In this document: positions 21,473-34,995 of the stretch, one piece after another | Numbering within the stretch: the first letter of the stretch is position 1 | Layout of the letters: the number at the start of each line of letters is the position of its first letter | From: Theobroma cacao | Lineage: Eukaryota > Streptophyta > Magnoliopsida > Malvales > Malvaceae | DNA: 64,000 nucleotides | Direction of reading: 5' to 3' | Assembly: GCF_000208745.1 (NCBI RefSeq) | Contig: NC_030853.1 | Coordinates: forward strand, 11,201,913 to 11,265,912 | Translations under genes and position numbers: made by a program | The notes under the pieces: model-generated | Database searches by the model: none | Told to the model about the DNA's origin: nothing | The model's input: the letters and a program-made list of their open reading frames with translations, nothing else

Positions 21473-24400
21473 TGTCACGACCCAAATTCCGGGCCATGAC
21501 CGGCGCATGGGACCAATGGACACAGCCCACTAAGCCCAAGCAAGCCTATTTACATGATCTGTTCATTACTCCATCAAAATTACTAAAGTCATATTTCATA
21601 ACTTTGAATCAAAATAATACTAAACATTGCCAACTCATAGTGGCATATCGATCAAGTATATATATATACATTGTCTATAACATGTATCTTAATAATTTAC
21701 ATCAGGGTTGTCTATACACCTCAAAGAGAAGACTCGATTTCCAGCGAAAAGACTCAGGGCAAATGTACAGCTACTGAATGCCGAGACACCTACCAATAGT
21801 CGAATCTATGAGGTCACCTCGACCTAATTATTGACTGCCTCTTGATCTGAAAACATGAAGTTGAAAATGGTGAGTATAAACCAAGTGAGTGAACAAGAAG
21901 GGAACAAGCAAACATTAAGGAATGTTTAACGAAATCATGACGCATTCATTTTTCAAAACAATGCAATTTGTTTTAGTTCTTATTAAAACCCCTCATGTAA
22001 ACCCCACATGAGTAAATCACTATATGAAAAGGGTCCATGCTCAACAAAGGATTTGGAGAGTGAAAACTTTAATAGCATTCATGCGAAACAGGTCAAATAA
22101 CTAGCTAAGGGTTTCTCACCAAACCTCCTTATTTTAAACTTAATTCATTTATTCCTTAATGTTGGAACTCCATGCTCAACTATGGTATCAATAAAAATGG
22201 AAAATAGGGTAGCAACCGAACCAAATGAGGAGCAAAACAAAAAGTTTTTCGCTACAACAAGATTCAATCTCACTGCAGCAAAATTTTGGTCACAAAACAA
22301 AAAGTTTCTCCCTGCAGCGAGATTTCTGGCTAGCCTTACCCCTCCAACCCGAGAGTTTCTCGCTGCAGCAAGAAACAGAGCAGTGAAAAAAAAAGTTTCC
22401 TTCCTTTCAAGAAAAAGCCATCCTGCTAACATGACAAAATCAACATAAAACACATAGAGGTTTCCAAAGTTCAACATGCCAATTTCATATGCATTTCAAC
22501 CATAAACCATATACATGAGTTTTCATTCTCTAAACATATATACATATACATACATGGATAAATACCAATACCACTATCATCACATCCAGCTCATGTACAT
22601 CCCCCCACATCCTGCACATAGTCGGAGTCATCATGTGCATCCCCTTACATCGTGTACAATCAGTGCCATAGTGTACATCCCCCCACATCGTGCATATAGC
22701 ACTATCATCATCCATCTCCCTCACCACCACCATTACCGGCATGTGTATCCCCCCACATCGTGTACACACACGGTTATAATCATCACACAATATCAACCAT
22801 CATGCAGAACATATATATATATCTATATATATAGCAACATAATGTAGTAGTGCATGAATCCATAACAACTGCATGTCACAACATAAAATCAATTTATCAA
22901 AGGCTTGTTCCCGAGGTACTTGTTTTTAAGGAAAGTTGGATAAAATCATTCAAGTACATTGTGCAAATAAGTTTACATTCCCAAAACAAATTTTGAAATG
23001 CAAGTTCACTCACTAGTATCTTGTTGAACCTTTAGTCGACTCTACTTCTCTAATTATCCCAATGGGGCGATGGGGCTTCATTGGAACCTATTATCACATT
23101 AGCATCACCATTAATTCAAGCCACATACTTATAAATTCTAAAAGCTTTCTCTTAGCTAGCTTTCAATGGCCATTTAAATGGCTATCTATTCTCACTACCC
23201 TTATCACTCTAAAGTGAATGAACAACCCCAACTACTAAATCACCCCCAAGTCTAACCACTAATCATTCTCAACACTAAAAATCAACTTTAGTTTACTACT
23301 CACCTTAATAGCTTTGTAACCTTGAAATTTTTTCCAATAATCCCTAGCCATTATAAGGGCTTTCTTTCTTTTTCTCTCTCTAAACACCTAACTAGTGAGA
23401 GAAAGTATGGAAGTGAGATTTTTCAAGGGTTTTAAAGTGAAAAAGTGAAAAAGCACTAGGGTTCTAGTCAAAAGGGCACAAAGGTATGAAAATTAGAGCT
23501 AGAGAGAGAAAGTTATGAAAGTTTCATATCAAGCTTCCATGGAGGATGGAAACAACGTGAGATGGAAGAAGAAGAAGGAGAAAAGCTACCGGAGAATGAA
23601 GAAGCTGCTGGAAGAACAAGATATTTATAGCCCATACTTATCCACTTCACTTAAATTAAGAAAATGCCCCTCCATAAATTAGCTTGTTCTTTTCTAATCA
23701 TTTATGCAATCTTTTTACTCTTTTGACACTAGAAAAAGGTCCATAATGGTCTAGAAATGCTCGGGTTCATGAAAACTTAAAAATTCTAACTCGAGGTGAA
23801 AAAGATCATTTTGCCCCTATCGTGAAAATCATCAAAATTTTTGTTTCCTTGCCATTTTACCCATATTTTCATCATTCATTTATGCCTTAAGCCTACTTAG
23901 GCCTTAATATTGTTTAAAATCTTACTTTTATGGGCTTTGTCAAGCCCAGCTCGATGATATGTTTATTATGCCATTCCTACATAAGAATGCATATTTGCTT
24001 AGTTGGGTACCTCAAAAATCGTTAAAGGACGATAATGTACCAAATGATACAATTAAGTTGAATTAAGCCTCAAACTAGACCAAATAGAGATTTTAAGATG
24101 AAATTGAGAATTTTAAAACCCCAGAATGACTTAAAATGGTGATTTGGAGTTCGAGGATCGATTTGGAGTCAAATTAGAATTTTCATGACCTAGGGGCAAA
24201 ATGGTCATTTTGCCACCTGAGGTTAAAATTGGAATGTTAGAAGACATTTTTGATCAAGATTGACTATTTAGAACATAATTTGAGTTTGAGAAGTGAAAAA
24301 TTTTAATTCAGACATTTTTTCGAGCATAGGGGTAAAATAGTCATTTTGCCACCCTAAAGGCAAAATTGTAATTTTACACCACCCAACACTTATCCAACAC

Positions 24401-27014
24401 ATGGATTTTACCCAATATTATTGTAGATAATTGAGGAAATTTAAGTGGTGGAGAAAGATTGCTTAATGGGTAAGTATGACACATGGACCAATGGAATGGT
24501 GACATGTGCAAATTCTTAACCATTTATTATTTTCCTTATAAATTAGCACAAAATCAGCCTATTTCTCTTCATATGGCCGACCAAATGAAGAAAAGAAGAA
24601 CAAAAACCCTAGGTGAAATAAATTCAAGGAAAATGTGTGAAAATTGAAGGAAACAAGTGACAAAATGTAAGATTTTTCAATTCTAACTTGTGATCTACCT
24701 TTGCCATACATTCTTTTGCATTTTCCATGGTTGAATCACATGATTTCATGATGGGTATCTTGCTGGCTGAACACTTAGAAAGAAGTTTTGATGCTTGATT
24801 TGGTTAGATTTCAATGTATTTTAGTGTTTTTCATTGATTGGTGATGTGTAGCATGAAAATCAAGCAAGAAAAATTCATGTTCTTCCATCACCCATCATTG
24901 GCCGAATTCTCCATGTGGAATATTGAGGATGATTTTGATTTTTTTTTTACGTGATTTGGTTAAGAATTAGTGATTTATGGTGTGAGAATCAAGTAGGAAA
25001 AATTATAGTGTTGATGCACCCACCATGGCCAAATTTTCCAAGAAAAAATGTGAGGATGATTTTGCTATATTTCAAGTTATTTAACTTGTGTTTGATGGTT
25101 TAGAGAATTAGAAGAAAACTGGAGTTAATTGGAGTTGAATTGGACGTATTGGCCAATTAATCGTGTGATAGATCGAATTAGGCCAATACTGTTTTATTTA
25201 GGTACTTAATTGAATTTATATTGAATACCGTATTTAGATAGTTACCCGAGTATTTCACATCCCATTTCATGCATTAGTATAGAGCCTGAATTGGTTTTAT
25301 AATAATTTATCACAAATGTAGTAAATGGCTTATTGTGCATTATGACTAGATGGTGAGCATTCTGGCAAAAGTAAAGAAATAGTACCCGAGGATCAAGAAT
25401 CGGAGTACTTAAAATTTGACTCCCGAAATAGTGAGTAACCTTACTATCGTCTTAATTATCTAAAGTAGTTTTTATCCGATTTTGTGATTTTATGGAAAAT
25501 GAGTTTAAATGGTAAATCTTTACGTTTTATAAACAAAATGTGTTTAAATGAAATGATTTTATAAATTGTCTTGAGATTGAATTATGGTTTTTAAAATGGA
25601 GTAATTGGAGACTAATTGTTGTGTTATAAATCATGGTTTGAATTAAATGGCTTATGATAATATTGGCATGGATGGTTGAATTGGTATTTGTGTTGAAAAT
25701 GTATGAACTGTTAATTTGCCTTGAGAGGCTGTAAAATAAAATAATTGCCATGTCATGCTATTGAATTTTTATTGTATGGTGGGTTATAAATTAGTCGTTA
25801 CAGTGGACGGGTTTCGTGGACCAGCCTATTAGAGGGGCACGGTAACCCTATTATATTCATACCTTAGTATGAGAGGCGTGGATGGATAACTCCTGAGGTT
25901 AACACTTTAGAGTTCACTTCACGCCAAACCACCACGTGAGGGTGAACTCAGCCAACGCCAAGGAACGGCTATGTTTTCAAAATAAAAACATGATTTATGC
26001 GTACATAACTTTTTAATAGCCTTGGCGGACTCGGTTGGGATAGCCTTCGATCAAGGTATCCCTAATAACTGAGTATGAGAATGATTTTGGCAAGAGCCAA
26101 AGTTTTAAGAAATTCATAAGACATGTTGATTACTCGATTTATATGAATTGATTTTGTTTGGTTGAAACAAGTTGAAAGGTGAAGAATTACAGTATGTTAA
26201 ACTATTTTATCTGTCTCCATTTACTCGGTTTTAGATATTTTAGATGGTATTTGTTTACTCACTGGGATTATATAATCTCACCACCCTCCTTTCCACCCAT
26301 TTTAGGCTCAGAATAGACTGTAGATAGCTGATTGCATCGAGGCTACCTTGGATTTGCATCCTTCAAACTGTAGGTTCACAGTCTTCTTTACTTTTGGTTA
26401 TTCAGGGGCCCACTGGTTATTGTAAATTAAATTAAATACTCTGGCTTAATGTAAGAGTATGTATGAATTTATTTTTCTTTTGCACTGCAAAAATTAATTA
26501 CATATAATTCTAAAAATATTGTTTTATAAGAAAATAGAATATTTTATTGAATATTTCTTTTATTTTTTTTATTATATCCAAATAATCATAATTTCATTTT
26601 AAATGAAGGTTATAGACGTTTAAACTTATTTTTTATTATGAATTATGTGTTTTATAATTGCATACTACATTTTTAGCTAGTTTCGAAATTTTTAAGAAAA
26701 AATGACCAAAATGCCCTTATGAGAAAAAAATTATTTTTCTATTGTTTTGATTTGGAAATAGTTTATAATCTCTCAAAACATGATTTTAGTAACTAATACT
26801 CACAGGGGAAGCGAGAAAAACTTATGTTAAGCCTTGTGAGGTTTCGATTGACATTCCTGGTAATGAATGTCTATCGAGACGTCGTGACGGTTGTCACAGA
26901 CTTGATGGAAGTTCCGAGTCGTGACAGGCTTACTAAGGAAATGATGAAATTACCCTTGATTAGGGATGTCGTGTCTATTACTAACTATGAGTCTATAAAG
27001 GTTAAGGTCTCACA
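21473..27014 (-). mobile_element. Solo D1 LTR in L3, itself split by a D2 solo LTR
   Basis: Minus-strand D1 LTR. The plus strand starts TGTCACGACCC and ends TTAAGGTCTCACA (LTR start TGTGAGACC). An exact CTTGA duplication lies at 21468-21472 and 27015-27019. Own sequence is 21473-23937 plus 26932-27014, about 2.55 kb. It contains CTGCAGCGAG-type palindromes (22245-22380) and a minisatellite with CATCCCCCCACATC (22590-22770). An AT-rich TTTATAGC stretch near 23625 (minus-strand TATA-like) precedes a pyrimidine-rich leader. The pair of complementary frames at 22145-22477 is a by-product of the palindromes. Confidence 0.92.
23938..26926 (+). mobile_element. Solo D2 LTR inside the D1 solo LTR
   Basis: Plus-strand LTR of 2989 bases from TGTCAAGCCCAGC to GTTCCGAGTCGTGACA. 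The exact duplication GGCTT lies at 23933-23937 and 26927-26931. It is collinear with 28340-34225, 30273-33210 and the D2 element LTRs: repeated GGCAAAATGGTCATTTTGCC blocks, a TATAAATT near 24537, a CATATGGCCGACCAAA leader segment, GTGAGTAACC near 25430, and the end block with GGCATTC/GACATTC and TCACAG. Confidence 0.93.
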
Positions 27015-28339
27015 CTTGATTTCTAAAACCCTTTACATATATAGCTTATATAGTATATATAAAGCTAACTAAAATATCATGGCATTCACAATCGCCTATC
27101 ATTTATATCAACTCATGCTTTCCACAATGACATTGAATAAATCATTGACAAGTTACTATACATATAACATTATATAGTATGGAATCTTTTGAAATAGACA
27201 CCCTCTACTCACCTCACAATGGTGGGATGCTACTCTGTCATTGATTCGATGCGCCTTTAGCTAATTCGCTTGCTGGTCACCAATTATCCTCCTTGATTTA
27301 CACCCACAGTAACTTTTCTATAATTTTCAATTTCCTGATAGCAAATTAAACCTAATATACTTAGTGAACGTCACCACAATTCGGCTCATATTTGCTGCTC
27401 TATATACCATATTCTTAGTTCTCTTTATTTTCAAGAATTCCTCGCAATATCCGACCTTTCTTATTATGTCTGCTTTCATGTTTATATTCAATTGTACACA
27501 TATATGGGCAGTAACTTAATCAATGAATCTTTTATCTAAATTCACATTTTTCACCTTTATTATTCACAATAATCTAACATGCAATCTATAAACTTTCAAC
27601 AAACCAAATCCAATATAACATAGCATACCCACATTGCATGCTTACCTTCCGATTTTACCCTGAATTCCACATGCAACTCAATAACTCCTCACATCTTCGG
27701 TCACCATTGTTGCCACAAGCACAAATAATCAATACACATTTCATTTTTCCTTTCCACTTATGATCTCAAGGTTAAAAACACTTACCCATCATTTGTCTTT
27801 CTTTAAATCACCATACTTCTAAGATTAACCCACATGTGTGCACCTGGTTCTTTGAATCCTTGAAGATCCTTGCTACCACAAGCATAATCTCATATCACAA
27901 CCGGTTCATAAGGCATGCATTCAAGCAAATGATAGCTTTTACCTTCCTTACCCTTGAATCACTAAGCCGAACCACCAATATTTCCTTCAAGCTTCAACAA
28001 TGGCGTATGGGAGAAAACCTTTCAGTTTTTCTCCAAGATCGAACTTGCTCCTATCTTTTCTTCTTTTTTCTTTCTTCTCTCTTCTCGGGTGAAGCTTTCA
28101 AAACCGATTCTCTTTCTTTTTCCTCTCAAAGGCATGGGTTTTCCCAAGCCTTTCCCCACCTTTCTCTTCTCTCTTTTATTCTTCAATTCCCATTGGACCA
28201 ACTCATCACCCACTCAATTTTCATGCACAACTTATTCCCTTATTCATTGGCCCAATATTTATCCTCATTTATCTCCTCCATCCACCACCCCCACTACCTC
28301 ATCCTTTCTTTCTTCATTCTTTATGTCATGCACTACCTC

Positions 28340-31300
28340 TGTCAAGCCCGACCTTATAAAATACTTGCCATGTCAGTCATGTGATTGACAATATGCTTGC
28401 ATACTTGGAAAGCCCCGAAAAATCGTCAAAAGATGGTAGTGTACTGAATGCTACAACTAAATTGAATTAAGCCTTGAACTAGACCAAATAAAGATTTTAA
28501 GATGAAATTTAGAATTTTAAATTCTCAGAATGATTTAATATGGTGATTCGGAGTTCAAGAATCAATTTGGAGTCAAAATGGAATTTTCATTACCCAAGGG
28601 CAAAATGGTCATTTTGCCACCCAAGGTTAAAATGTGAGTGTTGGATGAAATTTTTGACTAAGATTGATCATTTGGAGTATATTTGAGTTTGAGGAGTGAA
28701 GAATTTTAATTTCGGCGTTTTTTTTAGGATAAGGGCAAAATAATCATTTTGCCACCTCAGGGGCAAAATTGTAATTTTACACCACCTAACACTTGTCATG
28801 CCCATGAATTTCAGCCATTAGCATTTTATATCATGGATAATTGAAGGGTTTTATGTGCTGGTGGAAGAAAGCTTAATTATTAAGTTTTTAAACATGGACC
28901 AATGGTATGGTGACAAGTGGCAAGCTTATATTTGTTTATAATTTACATTAAAAACCAGCACATAAACCCTCTCAACTCATTTCTCTTGGTCGGCCAAAGG
29001 AAGAAAAGGGAAGAAAAGAAGAAGAACAAAAACCTAGCTAAGAAATTCAAGAGAAATTCACAAAATTTTAAAGAATCAAGTGACAAAAGGTAAAATTCTT
29101 CAATTCTAGCTTGTGATCTACCTTTCCTATGCATTTTTTTTCATTTTCCATGGTTGAGAATCAAGTTTGCATGAGGATACCTTTTTTGGCCAGACATGGG
29201 GGGAGGAGTTTCAAACTTGTATTTGGTTAGATTTCAATATATTCTAGTGTTTTTAGTTAGTTAGTGATGTGTAGCATGAAAAGCAAACAAGAAAAATTCA
29301 TTTTCTTCATCACCCTCCATTGGTTGAATCTTTCCTATGGTGTGTTGATGGTGGACTTAATTTTATTTCAAGTGATTTGGTTAGGAATTAATAATATATG
29401 GTGTAAAAATCAAGTGGGAAAAACCATAGTGTTTATGCACCCACCATGGCCGAATTTTTCTAAGAGAAAATGTGAGGATGATTTTACCATATTTCAAGTT
29501 ATTTAATTTGTGTTTGATGATTTGGAGTTTTGGTAGAGAAATGGAGTTATTTGGAGTTAAATTGGACATATTGGCCAATTAATCGGGTGATAGATCGAAT
29601 TAGGCCAATACCGTTTTATTTAGGTACACAATTGAATTTATGTAGAACACCATGTTTAGACGATGATCCGAACAATTCGCATTCCATTTCATGCATTCAT
29701 ATAGAGCCTAGATTAGTTTTATAACGGTTTAGCACCAATGTGGTAAATTGCTTGATTATGCATTATGTCTAGGTGGTGAATCCTCCGGTAAGGGCAAAGA
29801 AGTTGTACCCGAAGATCGGGACTAGGAGTACTTCGACTCCCGATATTGTGAGTAACCTTTTCATCATCTTGATTATTTGAAGTGAATTTTAATTCGTTTT
29901 TGTGATTTTATGAAAAATGTGATTAAATAAAATGATTTTATAAAATTGTCTTGAAATTGAATGATGGTTTTGAAAATAGAGTAATTAGAGACTACTTGCT
30001 ATGTTATAAATTATGTTTTGAATTGAATGGCTTATGATAATCTGGTCATGAATGGCTAGATGGGTATTTGTGTTAAAAATGTATAAACTGTTGTTTACCT
30101 TGATAGGCTGGATAATGATAAAATTGCTATGTCATGTTGTTGAATTTTTATTGAATTGGTGGGTTATAGATTGGTCACTGTAGTGGCGGGTTCTGTGGGC
30201 TAGCCTATTAGAGGGGCACGAAATCCAGTTATATTCTTACCTCGGTCGGAGAGGCGCGTAGGGTATCTACTGTGTTCAAGCCCAGCCCTAAATTATCTAC
30301 CATGTTACACATGAGACTAATAGAGTGATTGTATATTTGAACAACCCCGGAAGAATATTTAAAAGTCAGTATCGTGCTTAGAAGTACAAGTAAGTTGATT
30401 TATACCTCGAACTAATTAAAATGGGGATTTTAAGGTGAAATTAAAAGTTTCACAGTCCATGGATGACTCAAAATGGTAATTCAGAGTTCGAGGATCAATT
30501 TGGAGTCAAATCGAAATTTTCACTATCTAGAGGCAAAATGGTCATTTGTCACCTGAAGACAAAATGGGAATTTTAGAAAATATTTTTTTGGCCCCATTCG
30601 ACTTATTAGAGTATGATTTGAGGTTTAGAAGTGAAAAATTTTAATTTCGGTATAATTTGGAGTATATGGGCGAAATGGTAATTTTGCCACCCTAGGGGCA
30701 AATCGATAAATTTTCACCCCCGACACTTGTCAAGACCAAGGGATTTTATTCATCATGGAAATGGATAAACATGAGAAATGTGTGGTGGAGAATTAAAGAA
30801 TTAAAAGTGAAATATTTAAAATTTGAACCAATAAGGAAATGCCATGTGTCATACTTTTATTATTTTATTATTTCTTTATTAAAAAGGCATAAAAATCAAC
30901 TCATTTCTTTCATATGGCCGACCAAACCAAGAGCAAAGATGAGCAAAGGGAGAAAAGAAAAACAAAAACCCTAGGTGGAGAAATTCAAGGAAAAATTGGT
31001 GAAAATTCAAGGAAACAAGTGACAAAAGGTAAAATTTCTTGATTTTGACTTGTGATCTACCTTTCCCATGCATTTCTCCTTGTTTTCCATAGTTAAATTA
31101 CATGTTTTCATGATGAATTCATGGCTGGTTGGAATGGGTATGGAGAGAGAATGATGTTAGATTGATTTGATTCTAAGTTATGTTAGTGTTTTTAGTTAGT
31201 TAAGCATGTTTAGAAACAAAACAACAAGAAAAGAATCCATTTTCCCCATGAACCTTAAATGGCCGAACCCTATGTGAAGTGTAGAAGTAATGAATTGATT

Positions 31301-34225
31301 TTGTGATCAAGTGAATTGGCTGAAAAATTGATGAAATGATGATTTATGGTGAGAAAAGGGAATGAGAAAATTTTTAGTGATAGTGCACCACAATTGCCGA
31401 AATTTTCAAGAAGAATTGTGATGGTTGTTACGCTGAATTTTAGATTATTGGAATTGTATTTAGTGAATTCAAATATTAGAAATGAAATGGAGCAATTTGG
31501 AGCCAAATCGGACACAATTGTCATTTAATCGGGTAATAGGCCAAATTAGGTCAGCACCGCATTTAAGCGGTAGTCGGATAAGTTTCATATCATATCATGC
31601 ATATACACCGAGCCTGAATTGATTTTATAATGGTCAAGCATTGATGTGGTGAATTATGTATTGTACATTATGGATAGGTGGTGAGTAAATTACATTAGTA
31701 AAAGTACAGAGATTGTGCTTGGAGACTGGGATTAGGAGTACATCGACTCCTAAAACTGTGAGTAAACTTATTATCGTCTTAATTATCTAGAGTAGTTTTA
31801 TTCAATTGTGTGATTTTATGGAAAATGGGTTTAAATGGTAAATTGCTATGTTTTAGGAGAAATTGTGATTTTATAAATTTTCTGAAAAATTGAATACTAG
31901 TTTTGAAAATAAAGTAATTGGAGCCTGCCTGCTTGTGTTGTAAATTTATGGTTTTAAATTGAATGGCTTATGACAATATATGAGCATGAATGGCTAAACT
32001 GATTTTTAGTGTTATAATTATTTGTACTGTGTATTCAGCCTTAAGAAGCTAGGTTGCGATAAATTGCCATGTCATGCAGAAAAAGATTTTATAAATCAGG
32101 TGATAGATAAAATAATCCATAGCCACTGTAGTGGTGGGGGTTTTCGTGGACTGCCTATGAGAGGGGCACGATAACTCAATTATATATTTACCTTCAGGGG
32201 GAGATGTTGGATGAAGTATTTCCTGAGGTAAAGATTTGAGTGCACTTCACGTGGACCACCGTGTGAGAGTGAGACTCAGCCAACGTCAAGGCATGGCTAA
32301 AATTTCGGATGTAAAGACATTTAACAACCTTGGAGGACTCGGTTGGGATAACCCTCGATCAAGGTAACCCTGATAACTAAGTATGAGAATGATTTTTGGT
32401 ACGAGCCAAGCTTTTCAAGAAATCATAAGCCTAGTTATTTATTTGGTTGAAATGAGTTGAAAGGTAATGAAATAACAGTATGATGACTTAATTTAATTCG
32501 TCTCCATTTACTCGCCTTTAGATAGTTTAGATTGTGTCTGTTTACTCACTAGGATTTTATAATCTCACCACCCTCATTTCCTCACATTTCAAGCTCGGGG
32601 AATTTCATAGTTAGCTGACTTTGACAAGGACCTTCATTTGGACTTGAATCAGAAAAAGTTGTAGGTTTTTAGCTTCCAATACATTTTGGTTAGATGTGGG
32701 CCCACATGTCACTGTAAAAGTAATTTTATGCTTTGGTTATTTGCTTTATAGTATATATGAATATAATTAACTTTCATGCTATAAGAATTATTTACCGATA
32801 GCTTTATAAAAAATTATTTTACAGGAAAATAGTTTATTTTATTGAATATTTTTATTATATTCAAATGGTCAAATTTTCACTTCAAATGAACGTTTTAGAT
32901 ACTTAATTTGTTTTTAAATCACTAAATATATATTTTCTGCTTACCTACTACATTTTTAACAAGTTTTGAGATTTTCGACGAAAAATGTCAAAAATGCCCT
33001 TGTGAGCCAGAAAAACAATATGTTATGTTCTGATTTGGAAATGACTCGTAATCCTTTGAATTACGATATTTGATAACTATTGCTCACCGAGGAAATGCGA
33101 AAGCTGATACGAGAGCCTTATTAGGTTTCAATTGGCATTCGGGGTGAAGAATGTCTGTCGAGGCTTCGCGACGGTTGTCACGGGCTTGATGGGAGTTCCG
33201 GGTCGTGACATACTCGGGTAAAGTTTAGAGTTCACTTCACGCCAAACCACCACGTGAGAGTGAATTCAGCCAACGCCAAGGAACGACCGTGCTTTTAAAT
33301 GTAAAAATGTGTTTTGTGCGTATATAACTTTTTAACAACCTTGGCAGACTCGGTTAGATGCCTCAACCGAGGTATCCCCGAGAATGAGTTTTGGCACGAG
33401 CCAAGTTTTTAAGAGATTCATAAGCCTCGTTGTATAGTTTGGATGAAATGTAACTGGCTTAGATGATTTGAAATGTGTTTTGAAGTTATGAACCATTTTA
33501 TGATGATCTATTTTAATCGTCTCCATTTACTCGACTTTAGATATTTTAGATGATATTTGTTTACTCACTGGGATTATATAATCTCATCACCCTCTTTTCC
33601 ACCCATTTCAAGCTCAGGATAGTTTGCAGATAGCTGATATCGTCAAAGGCTACAATTGGCTTTACTTCTTAAAAAATCGTAGATTCACAGCCTTCGTTCA
33701 CTTTTGTCATTTCGGGGCCCACGTGTCATTGTAAATTAAATTACATACCTTGACTATCTGTATTACAGTATGTATGAATTTATTTCGCTTTTATGCGAGA
33801 AAAATTCCTTACAGATAACTCTATAAAAATTATTTTATAAGAAAATGAAATATTTTATTGAATATTTTTATTATATTCAAATAGTCATAATTTCACTTTA
33901 AATGAATGTTTTAGACATCTAAACTTATTTTTTATTATGAAATATGTGTTTTGCACTCACATACTACATTATTAGCTGGTTTTGAAATTTTTAGTAAAAA
34001 ATGACCAAAATACCCTCGAGAGACGAAAATTATTTTTTTATTATTTTGGTTTGGAAATAGCTTATAATCTTTTAAAATATGATACTAGCAACTGTTGCTC
34101 GCAAAGGAGGTGAGAAAACTGATATTAAAGCCTTACGAGATTTTGGTTGGCATTCCGGATAATGAATGTCTATCGAGACATCGCGGCGATTATCACGGGC
34201 TCGAGGAGAGTACCGAGTTATGACA
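28340..34225 (+). mobile_element. Solo D2 LTR in L3, split by another D2 solo LTR
   Basis: Starts TGTCAAGCCCGACC and ends ACCGAGTTATGACA. The exact duplication ACCTC lies at 28335-28339 and 34226-34230. Own sequence is 28340-30272 plus 33216-34225, about 2.94 kb, interrupted at the segment equivalent to GATAACTCCTGAGGTTAA in the copy at 23938. No gag or pol. CpG-depleted relative to the D2 element LTRs, in keeping with greater age. Confidence 0.92.
30273..33210 (+). mobile_element. Solo D2 LTR nested in a D2 solo LTR
   Basis: Starts TGTTCAAGCCCAGCCC and ends TTCCGGGTCGTGACA, 2938 bases, flanked by TACTG (30268-30272) and TACTC (33211-33215), a target duplication with one mismatch. Removing it restores the outer LTR reading ...GGTATCTACTCGGGTAAAG. 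The two LTRs have the same orientation, a situation that invites recombination between them. Confidence 0.9.
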
Positions 34226-34995
34226 ACCTCATTCCTCCAATCATATTTCATGCATAACCTTTATTTTATATTTTATTTGGTCATTCATTAAACTATTCAA
34301 GTCACATGCATCCCACATTTTTCTATCCTTTTTTGGCCATCTAATGCACTAATCTTATTACATGCAATAGGTTTTATTTTTATTCTTCTTTTTATTTCAG
34401 ATGGTGGGGGCCCCACATGTTCCCCACTAACTTTCTCTTTTTTGCATGTAATAGTGAATCCACATGCACATTTCGTTATCCCATATATCCTCATTATCTC
34501 AATTAACTTTCTATGTCTCCATTCCTTCCAAACTCAAATAAACTATTATTAATACTTACATCACTAAAATTTCACTCATTAAAATAATATTCTAAAATCA
34601 ATAAACTAATATTTTATTCATCAAATTATCACTATTATATTATAACTCCCCCACTTAAGTTAAATGCTTAATTTATGTGAGTTTGTCCATCACTCACAAC
34701 AAAAATATCTCAATATTACTTTAATAATATTTTATTAATAAAATATTATTTAATTCTAAAATTTTTCATTTGGCTTTCGAGGTTCCAAAATGTTTTAATT
34801 TATCTTGGTTTAGCTCCATCACTCCTTTTTACTCCATAACGATGACCTTAATAAGATATTATTATTTTATCGCATAGGAAATATTTTATTCTAAAATATT
34901 CTTTTCACCCTTCAACACTTTTAAACACTTTAATTAACCTCAATTGATATCCAATAAGCTCTATTAGCCACCATACCAAAGTATGGGGTGTTACA

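Larger units (their letters stand above)
21313..34995 (-). repeat. L3-family LTR, minus strand, split by nested insertions
   Basis: The family's 5' end is at 34995 (minus strand TGTAACACCCCATACTTTGG). Own sequence is 34226-34995, 27015-28339 and 21313-21472, about 2.2 kb in all. Solo LTRs at 28340-34225 (ACCTC duplication) and 21473-27014 (CTTGA duplication) interrupt it. The 3' 1.1 kb present in the plus-strand copy (about 9420-10608) is missing: it stops where the Athila-like 5' LTR begins. No gag or pol is seen, so it is probably a solo LTR of a long-LTR gypsy family. The 182-codon plus-strand frame at 27836-28384 runs across the ACCTC junction into D2 and is not a gene. Confidence 0.65.

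Noticed and set aside
22145..22477. Complementary 110- and 88-codon frames
   Set aside because: Both derive from the CTGCAG palindrome cluster of a D1 LTR; palindromic repeats keep both strands open.
27836..28384. 182-codon plus-strand frame
   Set aside because: It lies antisense in the L3 LTR and runs across the ACCTC junction into the D2 LTR. Composition is low-complexity Ser/Phe/Leu, and there is no similarity to any family I know.
30771..31073. Short basic frames within the D2 LTR (ATGGCCGACC... region)
   Set aside because: The start region recurs in several D2 LTRs but the frames differ in length and are not conserved downstream, so they are probably leader sequence.
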